From Leptodontidium sp. MPI-SDFR-AT-0119 (taxonomy: Eukaryota; Ascomycota; Leotiomycetes; Helotiales; Leptodontidiaceae): a DNA stretch of 64,000 nt. The stretch lies in contig JAHLEZ010000016.1 in the NCBI GenBank assembly GCA_020726505.1, positions 620,001-684,000 on the forward strand, written 5' to 3'. The position numbers and the translations under genes were made by a program. Below, piece by piece: positions 34,755-46,989 of the stretch (its first letter is position 1; each line of letters opens with the position of its first letter). The notes under the pieces are model-generated. The model saw nothing but the letters and a program-made list of their open reading frames with translations, ran no database searches and was not told where the DNA came from.

Positions 34755-37700
34755 ATGCATTTCCCGAAGAATTTACACTGGCATTCCTCGCAACGTTCTC
34801 CAGAAGGGCTTCCGGAGAAACGCCATCACTGGACTCGTGGTAAGATCGCGGAAAAGGAAGCAGGTCAACATGGAGATGAGAAAGCACCCAAAGAGACTCT
34901 CTCAGCCTCAGTGGCTTATTTCAGACTCTGCCAATACTCATCTCCCCTCGACTGGCTCCTTCGAGCAGTTGGAGCTCTTGCAGCGCTCGGAGCAGGAACC
35001 GCATATCCTTTGATGACGATCGTGTTTGGCGACCTTGTTAATGACTTCAACGCGATAGCTTTGGGTCTTGAAACGCCTGCTCAATTTCGACACAGCATAA
35101 ATCACAATTCATTGTGGTTTGTTTACTTATTTATTGGGAAGTTTGGGGTAATTAATTCCATCTGAAATGATACCTTATAAGTTAGTGGTTTGCTGATGTA
35201 TTTGAAAGCTACTCTACATTGCGGATTTTCTCTACTGCTTCACAGCCACGAGGATGACACGAAGAATCCGTCTTCAGTATCTCAAAAAGGTCATACATCA
35301 ACCGATCTCGTACTTTGACGACAACACTCCGGGAACAATTGCAACAAGCCTTTCAACAGACACCAACATCATTGAGGTAGGTCTCGCTGACAAGGTAGCA
35401 TCGGTGGGTCAGGGATGCGGAATGATTATCGGTGCTTTCGCGATCGCCTTTACCAAATCTTGGAAGATGACTTTAGTTGTCGGAACAAGCATTCCATACA
35501 TTTTGATAACGACGATGATTATCGGATCAATCGACTCTTTCTATGAAACGAAGCAACAAGAGAAGAGATCCGAGGCCTCAAAGATATCGGAAGAAGCCCT
35601 CAGTAGCGTCTCAACCATCACTGCATTGGGTGCCAAAGACAAAATTGTGGACAACTTCAGAATACCAATCACAACAGCAAGTCGTCTGAGTATGAAAATA
35701 GGTCCAGTTCAAGCCTCAATGTTCGGGAACATGTTTTTTTCGATGTTCAGTACATACGCTCTAGCGTTATATTACGGGACGAAGCTTTATTCCCAAGGAC
35801 AGATCAAAGATGGAGGAACTGTTATGATGTGAGTAGTTCCTCGTTCAACACTCCTTTCCATTTCAAGCTAACACTTTCCAAGTGTGCTATTCTGCACAAT
35901 GCTTGGTAGCTCTGCTATGGGGATAGTTTCACCTACGATCCCTTTCTTCCTAAAGGCTGCAGCATCCGCTCAACATGTTTTGAAAGTTCTAGGCGAGCAT
36001 GAAGAACCGGGTAACACAAGCGATGAAACAGCAGTCATCAATTTAGGCAACATCAAGGGAGATCTAATGCTGAAGGAGGTATCTTTCTGCTATCCGGCAC
36101 GACCAACCACAACCGTTCTTAACTGCCTGACCCTCAGTATCCCCGCAAATAAAACGACAGCAGTTGTAGGTCCGAGTGGAAGTGGCAAAAGTACCATCAT
36201 CGGCTTAATCGAGCGTTGGTACAATCCAGCTAAGGGATCCATGTTCCTCGACGGTGTGGACTTCAAACTGCTCGATACCAAAGCAATGAGAGACCAAATT
36301 GGTGTTGTTCAGCAGGTAAGCCTTAGTCACATCTTGTTTTCTTTCTTAAAATTAATCCTCATTTTAGGATCCTTTGCTCTTCAATGACACCATTTTCGAA
36401 AACGTTCTCAATGGCTTTCATGGAGGTCAAGTCGGTAATCTTTCTGAGCAAGAGCAGCAAAAGCTGGTCACGATGGCCTGCGTTCAAGCAAATGCGCATG
36501 AGTTCATCGAGCAGCTTCCCGATGGTTACAGCACTGTTGTCGGCGAAAGGTCATGCCTTCTGAGCGGTGGTCAGAAACAAAGGATCGCGATCGCTCGGGC
36601 TTTGATATCGAATCCCAAGATTTTGCTTCTGGATGAAGCGACCTCCGCTCTCGACTCCGAGTCCGAAAAGCTTGTCCAGGCAGCGCTTGATAGAGCGTCT
36701 CGAGGCAGGACTACCCTCGCTGTGGCCCACAAGCTTTCCACCGTCGAGAAGGCAGACAAGATTGTTGTGATGGATAAAGGGAAGATTATTGAAGAGGGCA
36801 CACATGCTTCTCTGTTGCAAGCTAACGGTGTCTACTGCCGCCTACTCCACGCCCAGACTCTCACAGCACCCAAAGGAGAAAACGTGCTACCGGAGGACAA
36901 GGAGCCAGAGATGGAGCTTCTTACCGTGAGAACTTCCCAATTAAAGCCAGCAGAGGCTTTGAAACCTGGCCAGCAATGTCTTAGCCTCGATTCTGAACTC
37001 ATTAGTCGCCGCTGGGGGCTTTTGCGATGCGTATTCCATATACTCAACAACAATAAAAAGGTCCTCCCGGGATTCTTTGGTGGTACAGCAGGGGCATGTG
37101 TTGCAGGAGCATTGATTCCGCTCGAAGCCTTTCTGTTTTCCAAACTTGTTACCATCTTCCAGCTTACAGGAGCTCATATGATTGAGCGTGCCAATTTCTG
37201 GGCAGGAATGTGGTTCGTACTGGCTGTGACGAACCTCGTCTCCTACATTATTCTTTGGTTTCTCTTTGCAATAGTAAGCAGTACGATAGGAAGGAAATAC
37301 AGAGCTGGGTACTTGAGAGACCTGTTGTCTCAAGACATTGGCTTCTTCGAAGTAACTGGAAATACCTCGGGAGCCTTGAACGCTCTGCTCGATACCGATG
37401 GGTACGATTTGGAGGCCTTTCTCGGCATGTCGCTGGCATTGCTGATGATTTTCACGATCGATGTATTTGCTAGCGGTCTCCTGGCGATTGCAGTTGGATG
37501 GCGACTTGGTCTCGTTGGAGTGTTTGGTTGCTTCCCTGTTCTTTTCCTCGCCGGATACTTTCGACTCAGAATGGACAAAGGATCGCAGGATCGTTGCGCT
37601 GCGGCGTTTCTCGAAAGCACAAGATTTGGTAGCGAAGCAGTTGAATCCATGAAAACAGTAGCAAGTCTGGCTCTGGAGGACAAGGTTCTGGAGAGATACG

Positions 37701-38892
37701 AGTCGAGGCTGAAGGAGGCAGTCTTGACAAATACCAAAAGAACCTCGGTATCAACGATTCTATTTGCATTGTCGGACTGTCTAGACTTTCTTGGTGAGTG
37801 AGCTGAACAATAACCGAGAGTCGAGAACAAGCTAATTTGAAAGCGCTCGCAATGGTGTTCTGGTATGGAGGCCAACTTGTGTCGAAGGGTCAGCTGCAGG
37901 TCCAATCCTTCTTCCTTATTTACATGGCTATTATCTTCGGCGGACAAGGAGCTGGATTTATCTTCGGGTACAGCAGTAGTAAGTTTCATTGTTCTCCCTC
38001 GCAGGATCTTACTAACATCAGTCCTCCAACAGGCATCACGAAAGCACAAGCAGCCATGAATCGCATGCTGTACATGCAGTCCAGTAGACCCAAAATCGAC
38101 TCCCAGCCCACAAAGGACGTCGAACAAACCACTAGTCCTATTTCAATGTGCCCAGCAATTTCCTTCCAAAAAGTCCGGTTCTGCTACCCAACCCGTTCCG
38201 AAATCGCAGTTTTGAAACGCCTCTCTTTCGAGGTGATGCAGGGTGAGAACATCTGCATCGTCGGTCCCAGCGGTTCCGGAAAATCAACGGTTATCTCTTT
38301 ACTTGAGCGGTTCTACAAGCCCATCGCAGGAATTATACTCATTCACGGCAAAAACATAGAGACTCAAGAAGTTGAAGCTTACAGAGCTTCACTTGGCCTT
38401 GTATCACAAGAGACCCATCTCTATCAAGGCAGCGTCAGGGACAACCTTTTATTGGGAGTAAAGGAGAAAGATGTTGATAATGAGCGTTTGTTTCAGGTCT
38501 GCAAGGACTCTAATATTCATGATTTCATCATGTCTTTGCCAGAAGGCTACAGCACGAACATTGGACCTCGAGGGCTTTCGTTGTCTGGTGGGCAAAGACA
38601 AAGAATTGCTATCGCTCGTGCGTTGCTCAGAAATCCTGAAATCTTGCTGCTGGATGAAGCTACTAGTGCGCTTGACCCTGAAAGCCAGACTTTGGTAATG
38701 GAGGCCTTGGAGAAGGTTGGGAAAGGAAGAACGACAATTAGCGTGACGCATCATATGGAAATGGTCAAGAGAGCTGACAAGGTCCTGGTCATTGAGAATG
38801 GAAGGTTGGTTGAGAGTGGCACATATGATGAATTGGTGGCAACGAAGGGGAGGTTTTGGGTGATGGCCGGAGAACTGATGTGCGAGGGATAA
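34755..38892 (+). CDS. Full-size ABC-B (MDR/P-glycoprotein-type) multidrug transporter
   Basis: Six exons: 34755-35147, 35209-35828, 35883-36315, 36368-37793, 37844-37978, 38033-38892. They total 3867 bases, giving 1288 residues with no lesion. Architecture is TMD1-NBD1-TMD2-NBD2 in the plasma membrane. NBD1: GPSGSGKST near 434, LLSGGQKQR near 546, ILLLDEATSALD near 568, H-loop VAHKLSTV. NBD2: GPSGSGKST near 1081, LSLSGGQRQR near 1186, ILLLDEATSALD near 1207, H-loop VTHHMEMV. TMD1 starts at LLRAVGALAALGAGTAYPL; TMD2 near GFFGGTAGACVAGALIPLEA. The family exports lipophilic compounds, drugs or self-made toxins using ATP. The start is the only in-frame ATG before TMD1, although an upstream exon is possible. 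No biosynthetic gene cluster is visible beside it, so the substrate is unknown. Confidence 0.95.
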
Positions 38893-41313
38893 TTTAACAT
38901 TCCCAGAATGGACAAAAGTAATGACAATTAGTGGCTCCCTTGACTTGGTTTCGACTCGGTTTTCTCATGGCACTTGATGCGTGTATTGGTAGACTGTTAC
39001 CGTTTCAAGCAGAAGGTAGGATCGGAGCACCTAAATAATTGCACTGAAACCCATCAGTTTCGTTGAAACCGCTACGCAATGCATTGGCTCAGGCTTCGCA
39101 GAGGCGAGAAGTAGTCGAAGATGCAATTGGCGGCGAGTTCGTCTATGCAGACAAGAGCCCCATGGAGTTCGAGCAGTGGGAGACTGAACTGGAGATCATT
39201 GAAAGAGAGATTTTCTTTTTTGGAATAAGAAAGGGGTAGAAGGGGTAGAAGGGATTCTCCTTCGCCCCAAGTCCCAAGCCCAGCCATGATGAACTTTTCT
39301 TTCCTTCACATGGAGACGAGGTCAGAACATTATATTTCCTTCCAGTCGAAACGAGGCTTTGGTACGCTCCCTCTCCTTCCCAGGCCCAGAACATTATATT
39401 CCCTTTCATCGATCCCATGGACTCGTTCATGGCCCGCCCGCTTCGTGCATCCCAGCTATTTAATGGCAGCTGCATCGATCGACATAGCTTGCCTACCGTG
39501 ATCTCGACGCTAGCCTGCATGTCGTTCGTTCCTTGAAGATGGAGAAGGGATCCTGCTCATACCTAATATGGTATCTCCATTTGCTTTGATTACTTAGGGC
39601 TTGGAAGGGTTTGCTCATGTATGCATCCACCCCTCTCCAGATCTCCCACATGGCTCATCCAGATATCCTGACCTCGTCTCATCATATGCCACGATCGATC
39701 CTAGCTCAAACACTAGTTGCACAGTTCCTCCTATACATAAATCAATCTCTTCCCTAGACCTCAGGTATTAACTTAATGTTTTGCATATACTCTACCCACT
39801 CTTAACTGGCAAGTGTGTAGTTCCCCCGTACAATAGAATCATCATTCACACTAAATCACTTCTTTTCAAAATTAGTATTTAAAAAAGAATATATACTAAT
39901 AAAAATTATAAAAAAAGTAAGACTAAATATAGAGAAAAACTATATTACGTTATACGTGAGTAAAAATCAAAATATTTTTAAAAGAGAAACGATGAATATC
40001 AGATTCTTAAGAACAAATATAATATTATCTTATATAAAGTACTAAAGATTTATATCTCTTATAATTTCAATTATATTTCTCTTTATTAAGATAATGAAAT
40101 CTTTATTTAAGGAGATAAAGCTAATAAGAAAGAGAATAGTTAAAGTAATAAGTATAATAATTTCCTAGGATATAAGTTAATATTATATAAATAAATAAAA
40201 GTAATATTATAATTAAAAACTTTTGCGCGGCTAATCTCCTTTAGTATAAAGTATTTTTCTATCTCGCGTTTAGCGTTAAGCTTACGCTTTATAATAGCCT
40301 TTTGAGTTGTTTAAGAGCTGTGGAGTTCTTTAAATATTAAGGAGTTAATATTTAGTGTTAGCTATCGTTTTGAATTCTGCGAGCTATTAAGCGCTAGCTT
40401 TTATACGTGCTTAGAGAATCTTAATAGCTTTATATATAATAGCAAGTATATTAAATTCTAGACGAATTAGAGTTATTATTATAGAGATATTAAAGGTAAG
40501 TATTGTATGGAGGGGTGCTGGGGGAGGGGTAGATGCGAAACAGTGGTGGAGTCGCTTAAAATCGTCTCTTAATACTAGTTATGCAAAGAGCTTGTATACT
40601 TTCGCCGTAACTACGCTTATATAATCAACAGGCAAGCCTGTAGCTCTTGTCGTGAGGGCTTTCGCTGTCAGCAATAATACTAGGTCGGCAGTAGCATCTA
40701 ATGCAATGCCTTGCTTGTTCACACAGCTCTTCCTAGTAAAATCTCAATGTACTTCGTTTGCAAAACCCTAACTTCTATAGTCATAGCTTCATTAAGCACG
40801 CTGACCTAGATCGCGAACGTTGTTGATATCCCTACCTCCTTACGAATCTAAACACTCTCTTCGACCAAGTTACCTTACGAGCAGCGACATCGACACGCAG
40901 TTCGCAGACTTGTGCAGCGCCCGTCCGCATGCATGGATTTGAGAGGACGACTGCTCCAAATTCCAGAAGTAACCGGCTCTGCGTGACCTGGCTGCTTCTC
41001 CTTGAGATGGCGGTGCACGGCGTGCATGTACGGGGACACACATACATATAGGGACAGAACGTCACGATCTTGCGAGAGTAGTGAAAGGAACGAATGGGAA
41101 GATAAATAATCGAACCTGCAGAGTCCAAATCTAGAATAGAATAGTGTTATGGTAGAAACAAGGAAGCTGTGGGAGGCGTGAATTACCCAGACGAGATACG
41201 CCATCTACTCGTTCGCAAGATCATTACATTAGGTGATAGCAGAAATAAAATACAGTAACATGCCCTCAGAACGGTACCGCAGAACACGGCCGCATGTATT
41301 CCCAAAAAGTCCA
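38893..41313. other. Long gene-free stretch, AT-rich at 39.87-40.5 kb
   Basis: Holds the small relic at 39048-39239 and one copy of a 40 bp dispersed repeat (39830-39868). AT-rich relic DNA at 39870-40500 follows, then ordinary sequence with no supported gene. Short minus ORFs at 39072-39520 and 40832-41204 look spurious. Confidence 0.45.
39048..39239 (+). pseudogene. Short protein-like fragment, unknown
   Basis: Sixty-three codons are open after a TGA and read as natural, charged, helical sequence (REVVEDAIGGEFVYADKSPM, FEQWETELEIIEREI) with no start codon. It is probably a surviving exon piece of a lost gene. No family recognised. Confidence 0.3.
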
Positions 41314-43533
41314 TTAACACAGGTGAACTTCTCCCTTTTTCCTTGTGCCATCTTTTAAAGACTCACCGTCCATAATGCCATGGACGTAACTTGTCCCGAT
41401 CAAGTGAAAACACTGACTGTTGAGATGATGACAGCCTTCACGACCCTGCCTCTGATCCTGTACAGATCGCAATATAAACGGAAGATTGCCCCCTCGCAGG
41501 ACAAAGACCTTGTCGCCGACACACACACCTGAGCCCCCAATGCCCATCAAGCCGCGCTCGGTCAGGAAGAATCGATTGTGCTCGACTACATTCATGACCA
41601 CGGTGGTCAAGTGTCGGATCCAATTCTCCTTCAGCTCCGCTTCTTCCTCCCGGCTTGCCTGAACTACGCCCCACCAGTTCCGGGATAGTTCCTCATCGCT
41701 CTCGTTCTCTTCTCGCGCATATCGCCTTCCACCGCTGCTGTCCCCAGATCGATAGTACTCGCGCGGCCGGGCGCCAAGACCACGCGATATAGTTCGCGTC
41801 TGGCGCACCATGTCGGCGGACAGAGTGCTCCTAAACGCGTCAGATCGGGTCTTGCCGTTCGCGTAGGCCCCTTCAAGCCCCGCACCACTGGCAACCATGG
41901 CTTCCCATTCCTTCAGAAGGGCGAAGATTTTCTGGGTTGAGTTCATGCTGGTGTCGCAGACAATTCCCACGGAGCTGATCGTGTCGACTTCGACGCCGTC
42001 GACGACGAGGATCGAGTCGCAGCACGGCACGGCTTTCGTCAATTGTCCCCCAGCGTTGTAGACACCTATCCCTGACTCTATCTGGGAAAAGCCGTTCCCG
42101 TCGACGTTGGCGACCGACCAATCCTGCACCCAAGATGGCAGTTTTGGATGATTGGTGGTACTTCCGTGTCCTTCGAGATCGTTTAAGTTGTTGTGTAGTC
42201 GTATAAGTGCGAGAGTGGCGTTGATGTAGGTTTGCTCTATGGTGAACGAATAACTGGGCCGAAGAGGGTCGGATCCCTCCCACGCGGATAGCCCCAGCAA
42301 TGCGTTGACCTTATCTCGCGGGTCCTTCGCCTGGCGGGGACGAAAGCGCTGGAGAAGATCCATTAGGTCGCGTGGATGATAATCACCCCACGACCGCAAG
42401 GTTCTGATTTCGTTGACTTTCTCGATGAATCTCTTAAAGATTCGGTTTTCTTCTCCAGGGAGTGTAGATAGATCGTACTCGCAGCACTGCAATGCATGAA
42501 AATTGAGCCAGTATATGGCCTCTTCCACAACGCTGAACGGCATGACGAGGTGGTAGTGGACCATCCACAGGTCTTTCGCGAGGCATGGCTCTTGTACGGT
42601 CCAGACCCGGTCCCACCATGGACTGTCGACGATACGAGAGAGTGCCTTAAAGGCACCCTCGAAGCGACTAGCAATCCTATACCCGTTATTTGATCGGGAT
42701 GGTTGATTCTCAAAGAAGGCTAGCTCGCAAGGGTGAGTAGACTCTTGGTCTCCATCGGGGTCCCCCAAAATCCGAATGAAGGCAAGTGCCGCCAGGGTGT
42801 CCTGGACAGTCGATATGTCCGAACCGTGAAGCCGACTCTGAAGCTCTTTGTTTTCGGCGCCATGGTTCGAATACTGCAAGGCTGCGTCCAGAATCCCGGG
42901 CTCAGAGAGGTCAGATTCTTCCCAGGCCCTCCTCAAGGCGTCATCCATAGAAATACCATATCCTGCGGCATGCACTACCCCGTCATCCTTGGAATCTCCC
43001 AGCCAGCAGAGGACCCGCCAAGCGCTCGAGTAGATGGAGCTCATCAGACCGACTTGGTTGTTTCGCTCCTCCACATCGTCTTGGTTGATACAGATTGCAT
43101 CCACCCACAAGATTCGTATGCCGGACGGGATCCGAAGAAACTGCAGGGCCATGTAGAGATTGGCAGTAACGGGAAAGGTAACCCCGTTCAGTTCGATGTT
43201 CTGACGATCAGAGGTGTCGCCCCACACGTAGGAAAGAGCTTCGTATGCTGGAGTGTCCTCGTCATCCAAGGAGAACGGAGCGAGCGCCACAACGATTGGG
43301 TCGAATAGTTTGCCCGGCGAGAGAGAGATCAGGCGTATCTCCCGGCGGTTCGGATCGAGTTGCTCATAAAGCCGGTCTGGCGACGGGATTGCGGGCGTTG
43401 AGAACCTTCTCCACGGGTTCGAGGCGGCCCAAATCCGTCTCCGGCGAAACAAGTGCTTTGGGTTCAATCTCGTCAATATCTCCACCAATCTTCGGTTCCA
43501 GCGGCTCAATCCTTGAAGCAAGGCGAGAGGCAT
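41314..43533 (-). CDS. HET-domain (heterokaryon incompatibility) protein, intact
   Basis: Single exon of 739 residues from ATG 43533. The three HET blocks are complete: YEALSYVWGD near 97-106, ILWVDAICINQDD near 141-153, and a third block RNNQVGLMSSIYSSAWRVLCWLG. The pre-HET region has the usual IRLISLSPG pattern. The C-terminus has RFFLTERGLMGIG, GDKVFVLRGGNLPFILR and YVHGIMDGE, typical of large Sordariomycete/Leotiomycete-type HET proteins. HET domains cause cell death when activated by an incompatible partner. No intron or lesion is visible, although both flanks are decayed AT-rich DNA. Its partner gene is unknown; the NLR at 14.4 kb is too far away for linkage to be argued from sequence. 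Confidence 0.95.
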   Translation of the reverse strand: MPLALLQGLSRWNRRLVEILTRLNPKHLFRRRRIWAASNPWRRFSTPAIPSPDRLYEQLDPNRREIRLISLSPGKLFDPIVVALAPFSLDDEDTPAYEALSYVWGDTSDRQNIELNGVTFPVTANLYMALQFLRIPSGIRILWVDAICINQDDVEERNNQVGLMSSIYSSAWRVLCWLGDSKDDGVVHAAGYGISMDDALRRAWEESDLSEPGILDAALQYSNHGAENKELQSRLHGSDISTVQDTLAALAFIRILGDPDGDQESTHPCELAFFENQPSRSNNGYRIASRFEGAFKALSRIVDSPWWDRVWTVQEPCLAKDLWMVHYHLVMPFSVVEEAIYWLNFHALQCCEYDLSTLPGEENRIFKRFIEKVNEIRTLRSWGDYHPRDLMDLLQRFRPRQAKDPRDKVNALLGLSAWEGSDPLRPSYSFTIEQTYINATLALIRLHNNLNDLEGHGSTTNHPKLPSWVQDWSVANVDGNGFSQIESGIGVYNAGGQLTKAVPCCDSILVVDGVEVDTISSVGIVCDTSMNSTQKIFALLKEWEAMVASGAGLEGAYANGKTRSDAFRSTLSADMVRQTRTISRGLGARPREYYRSGDSSGGRRYAREENESDEELSRNWWGVVQASREEEAELKENWIRHLTTVVMNVVEHNRFFLTERGLMGIGGSGVCVGDKVFVLRGGNLPFILRSVQDQRQGREGCHHLNSQCFHLIGTSYVHGIMDGESLKDGTRKKGEVHLC

Positions 43534-45227
43534 GGTCGAATCCAGGGATAACGAGTATATGATAAGATTACTACTCGCAGTGCTTCAGCAACAATATTGA
43601 CGTTCCTGTCGTAGCGATTGATTGATTGACTGATTGATTTAATTTAATGCCCGTCCTAGCAGCCTTGAGGCTGCTATGCAGGCTTACGTAAGGCAGGATC
43701 CTCCGCCCCACGCGATTCTCTTTCTCTGAGGGTCAAATCGAGGCCTAGCGGGTCTTAATTCGACCTCTGAGTTCGATTATAATTAATATATAAATTGTTT
43801 ATTTTATATCGTAATTTAAGCGTTTGCTTTTTTAGTTTATAAGTATCCCCCAATGTGGCAGCTCGCGTCCCAGGTTTTAGCGTCTTGGCGCGCCAAGGCC
43901 TTACTAAAAATCGGGGGGCATTATCCTTTTGGCTTAATATCTCTATTCTATATTATAATACCGGGCAAAGCAAGTGCTATCTTTATATAGGGTAATATTA
44001 CAGATTTTATAGCCAAAGCTAGTCTCTTTCTTGTGTCCGGATCCTTTTATATTTAGTAGCACGATAGCCGAAAGCTCCCCTAAAATCCTCCTCTTTATAG
44101 CCCGGGATATGCCCTCTTTTACATACACAACACACACTTAAGGCTTTGGCCGGCGTTTTAAAAGGTACTCTTTTTCCGGGAGCTTAGTTAGAATAAAAGA
44201 GCTTGCAGATCTTTTGCGTTTTAGGCGGGTAGTAGTAGTAAGTTAGAAATAATACTCTAGAATCTTTGTTCTAAACTTTGTTTAGTTAATTTACTTCTTA
44301 TTCTTCAGTACAAGAGAATAAAAACTAAGCTTATAGGCGTTAATAAGTGCTATATCTTCCCTCTAAGTAACTAGGGATTGTGTATTACTTAACCGATATA
44401 GTAATTTAAAAGTGTTTAGTTTCTTAAGTTAGTTCCCTTAATTAATAGCACTTATTTAGTGATTATAAGCGTTCTTATACTTAAGAATCTTAAGCTAGGC
44501 TTTGGCGAATCGTCCGAAGGGTATACGTAAGGTCTTTGCCGCGCTAGACGTCTTTAAAGGTCTTTTCCAAAGTCTTTTTGCCTTTTTTATAGTATTAAAA
44601 TATGTCGACATCGAGAGTACTAAAGCATTGTTTTTTTACGCTATTATATTAATTAGGTTGTCCTCGGTAGCTGCCATGTAAAGGGTACCCCAGGGAATTA
44701 TAAAATTATAATATAACCACCTCGCTTAAGCTCGCTTATATACTTAGTAAAGCCTATTCTAGGCTTAAATCAGCCGGAAATAGCTTAAACAAGCCATATA
44801 CGTCTGATACAAAGCTCTAACTTCCACATGTTACAGCCATGGAATCCAAGGCTTCTGATACACGGCTTTCCTAGGCTAAAACAGTAGTTGTACGAAGCTC
44901 CGGACTTTGCGTCTCAAACTACTAGAAAGCAACTGTATTTGGTAAAGACTCATTTGAGCTCGTTTGAGCTTACATTTACCTAATTCGGCTACTTAAGCGA
45001 ATACACACGTGATAAGTTAAAGTAGTTATATAGACCTAGAAATCCCCTTTACAATAGAATCATTATTCACACAAAATATCACTTCTTTTCAGTCGGCCTA
45101 TTGAATTATATTAGTAAATAGCTTCGCTAGTTATAAGCTAATATTTAAGGCGTATTATTTATTATAAAGTGTTTTAAGAAAGATATAAATAAAATAAACT
45201 ATTAAAGCAAATAATCATTCGAGTTAC
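43534..45227. other. AT-rich relic tract
   Basis: A short (ATTG)n-type repeat at about 43615-43642, then RIP-like AT-rich sequence with no coding frame. A second copy of a 40 bp dispersed repeat lies at 45051-45091. Confidence 0.5.
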
Positions 45228-45387
45228 TGTGACGACCGGAGGCTAGCAAAGCAAGGTGGCGGTATATGCTTAGAATTCTAAGGTGAAGAGCTCGAAAGGA
45301 GGAGCTCTGAACTAATATATAGGTTGTAGGTCATGTGATGCGGCCGTATTAGCCTCAGGCATTAAGCGCCAGGTCAGAACTGTAACA
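45228..45387. repeat. Solo LTR with 5 bp target duplication (GTTAC)
   Basis: 160 bp starting TGTGACGACCGG and ending AACTGTAACA, flanked by GTTAC on both sides (45223-45227 and 45388-45392). Shares its TGT-ACGAC start, a CTTAGAAT block, a TATATAG motif and a GTAACA end with the LTR at 20655, so the two are probably related families. Confidence 0.85.
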
Positions 45388-46989
45388 GTTACTATATAAT
45401 TCACTAGTTGTTTCTGGCAAAGATGCCGCTATGCGTAGTAATACTCGTAGTAAAAGCAAAGTCTATTAGCTTTAGCGATTACTAATTTTATATATTTCTG
45501 AGTTTCTTTTATAATATTCCGCTTAATCTCTTACTACTTTCTTTTTAAAGCTGCTTCTCGTTTATATTTATTACTACATTTGAGTTTTAAAGCTATTTAT
45601 TAATTCCTTTGTACTAGCTAGTTTAGATCTGAGTTTTCGCGTATAACTTATAAGTTACTTTCCCCTAAGCCGGCAGATTAGTTAGTGGTCTTAAGTAGCG
45701 TATGAAAAACCACCGCCCTTAAAAATACTTAAAGTGTGCTTGATTACTATTAACTTTAATAACGTTATATTAACTAAAACTTTAAGTTACGATACTAAAA
45801 TATACAAAGAAATAAGTTCTTAAAAGTATAAGACACTAAAATGCGTTCAAAACCTTGCAGCATAATATAAGCTAAGAGTATCGTAACTCGTCATAATCAC
45901 TAATATATCTCTCTTTATTCTATACTACCTCCTTATACTATTATACACTTTTTAATACAAGGCATGATTTAAGGAAGCCCTAAGCTAAGCTCTTACGTAC
46001 CTACTCTTTTCTCTACCACTTCGCAGATCAAGCTAATTAAAAGAGCTCAGCGCTATTACATACCCTTTCACTAGTAGATCTTGTTCCTGTAGGACCAACC
46101 CAAACCCCTTTCACTAAGGCAACTCTTTACGCGAATTAACTCATATTATACTAAGTGATAACACGAGCTAAGCACTACTACAACCCCTCCTCTGGGATGC
46201 CTTCTCGTTTAAGTAGATTATCGTTATACTTAGGGGGGTCTAGCTAAGCGCCGGCATAATCCAGTGCCTTAATCTGCCTTGAGCCAGAGGGATCAGCTAG
46301 GCTAGCAGGATGCTCAGGGGCACATTAGTGACCGGCGTTCGCCGCTTGTATAGCCGGGTGGTTGCGAGGGTCTGTTTTTATAAGTAGCTGAAAGTTTCAT
46401 ATAAGCAAGGCAAGGCAGAACTAGCTTAGCGGCAAAGTTACGTTGATAGAGTGAGCTTGGAATCGCTGGTATGCCTGCTGACCGTAGCTATGTTTATACA
46501 GCGGCGAGATTGCATCGAGGAAGGGATTTCTCTGAGGCTTAGGTTACCTCTCACTTGACACAAAGCGAGGGGGAGGCTCAGTGTAGGCGGAGCTATATCC
46601 TCTGGGATACCTTTTGGTATGAATATCCTAGCTATAGAAATACTAGAAACCTTATATGCCGTGTGTCCGTGTAATACTACTGCCGATGTGGTTCTGCTTT
46701 ACTAGGAGTCGCATTTATCTCTTAGTACTACTAGACCTTAATATAACTGCTTCTGGACACAATTATTACTAATATATAAATATCTACCTTAGTCTGCCAC
46801 TTAATCCTGCCCCTATACAACCGTGCTACCGATGTGACTCTACCTTAATAAGATTCACACGAACCTCTAGTGCTACTGCCTTAAGTGTGACTGTTTATCT
46901 CTTAGTGCTACTAAGCTTTCGGTGTGACAGCTCCTTAACGCGGTATCGCCCTTAGCTGATTTACCGGGGTGAGAGGGAACGAAGTATAA
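45388..46989. other. Gene-free tract with degenerate internal repeats
   Basis: AT-rich to about 46.1 kb, then ordinary composition. At about 46660-46940 imperfect repeats recur (GATGTG-CT, TTTATCTCTTAGT-CTACTA, GTGTGAC). No coding frame was identified. Confidence 0.45.

Noticed and set aside
34755..34900. Possible upstream exon for the ABC transporter using GTAAGA at about 34842
   Set aside because: No acceptor gives an in-frame join to the conserved N-terminus, and the single in-frame ATG at 34755 is adequate.
34699..35013. Basic ORF (GIPRNVLQKGFRRNA) that at first suggested a histone-like protein
   Set aside because: It does not match the histone H4 fold motifs and overlaps the ABC N-terminus in another frame.
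36941..38127. Long minus ORFs across the ABC transporter (36941-37333, 37330-38127)
   Set aside because: Antisense shadows of a well-supported ABC gene. They cross its introns without any splice logic.
42733..43308. 191-codon plus ORF inside the HET gene
   Set aside because: Antisense to the conserved HET core; an artefact of codon composition.
43615..43642. (ATTG)n tract as the tail of a LINE, also near 59590
   Set aside because: No LINE RT or endonuclease reading was found beside either tract; treated as simple repeats.
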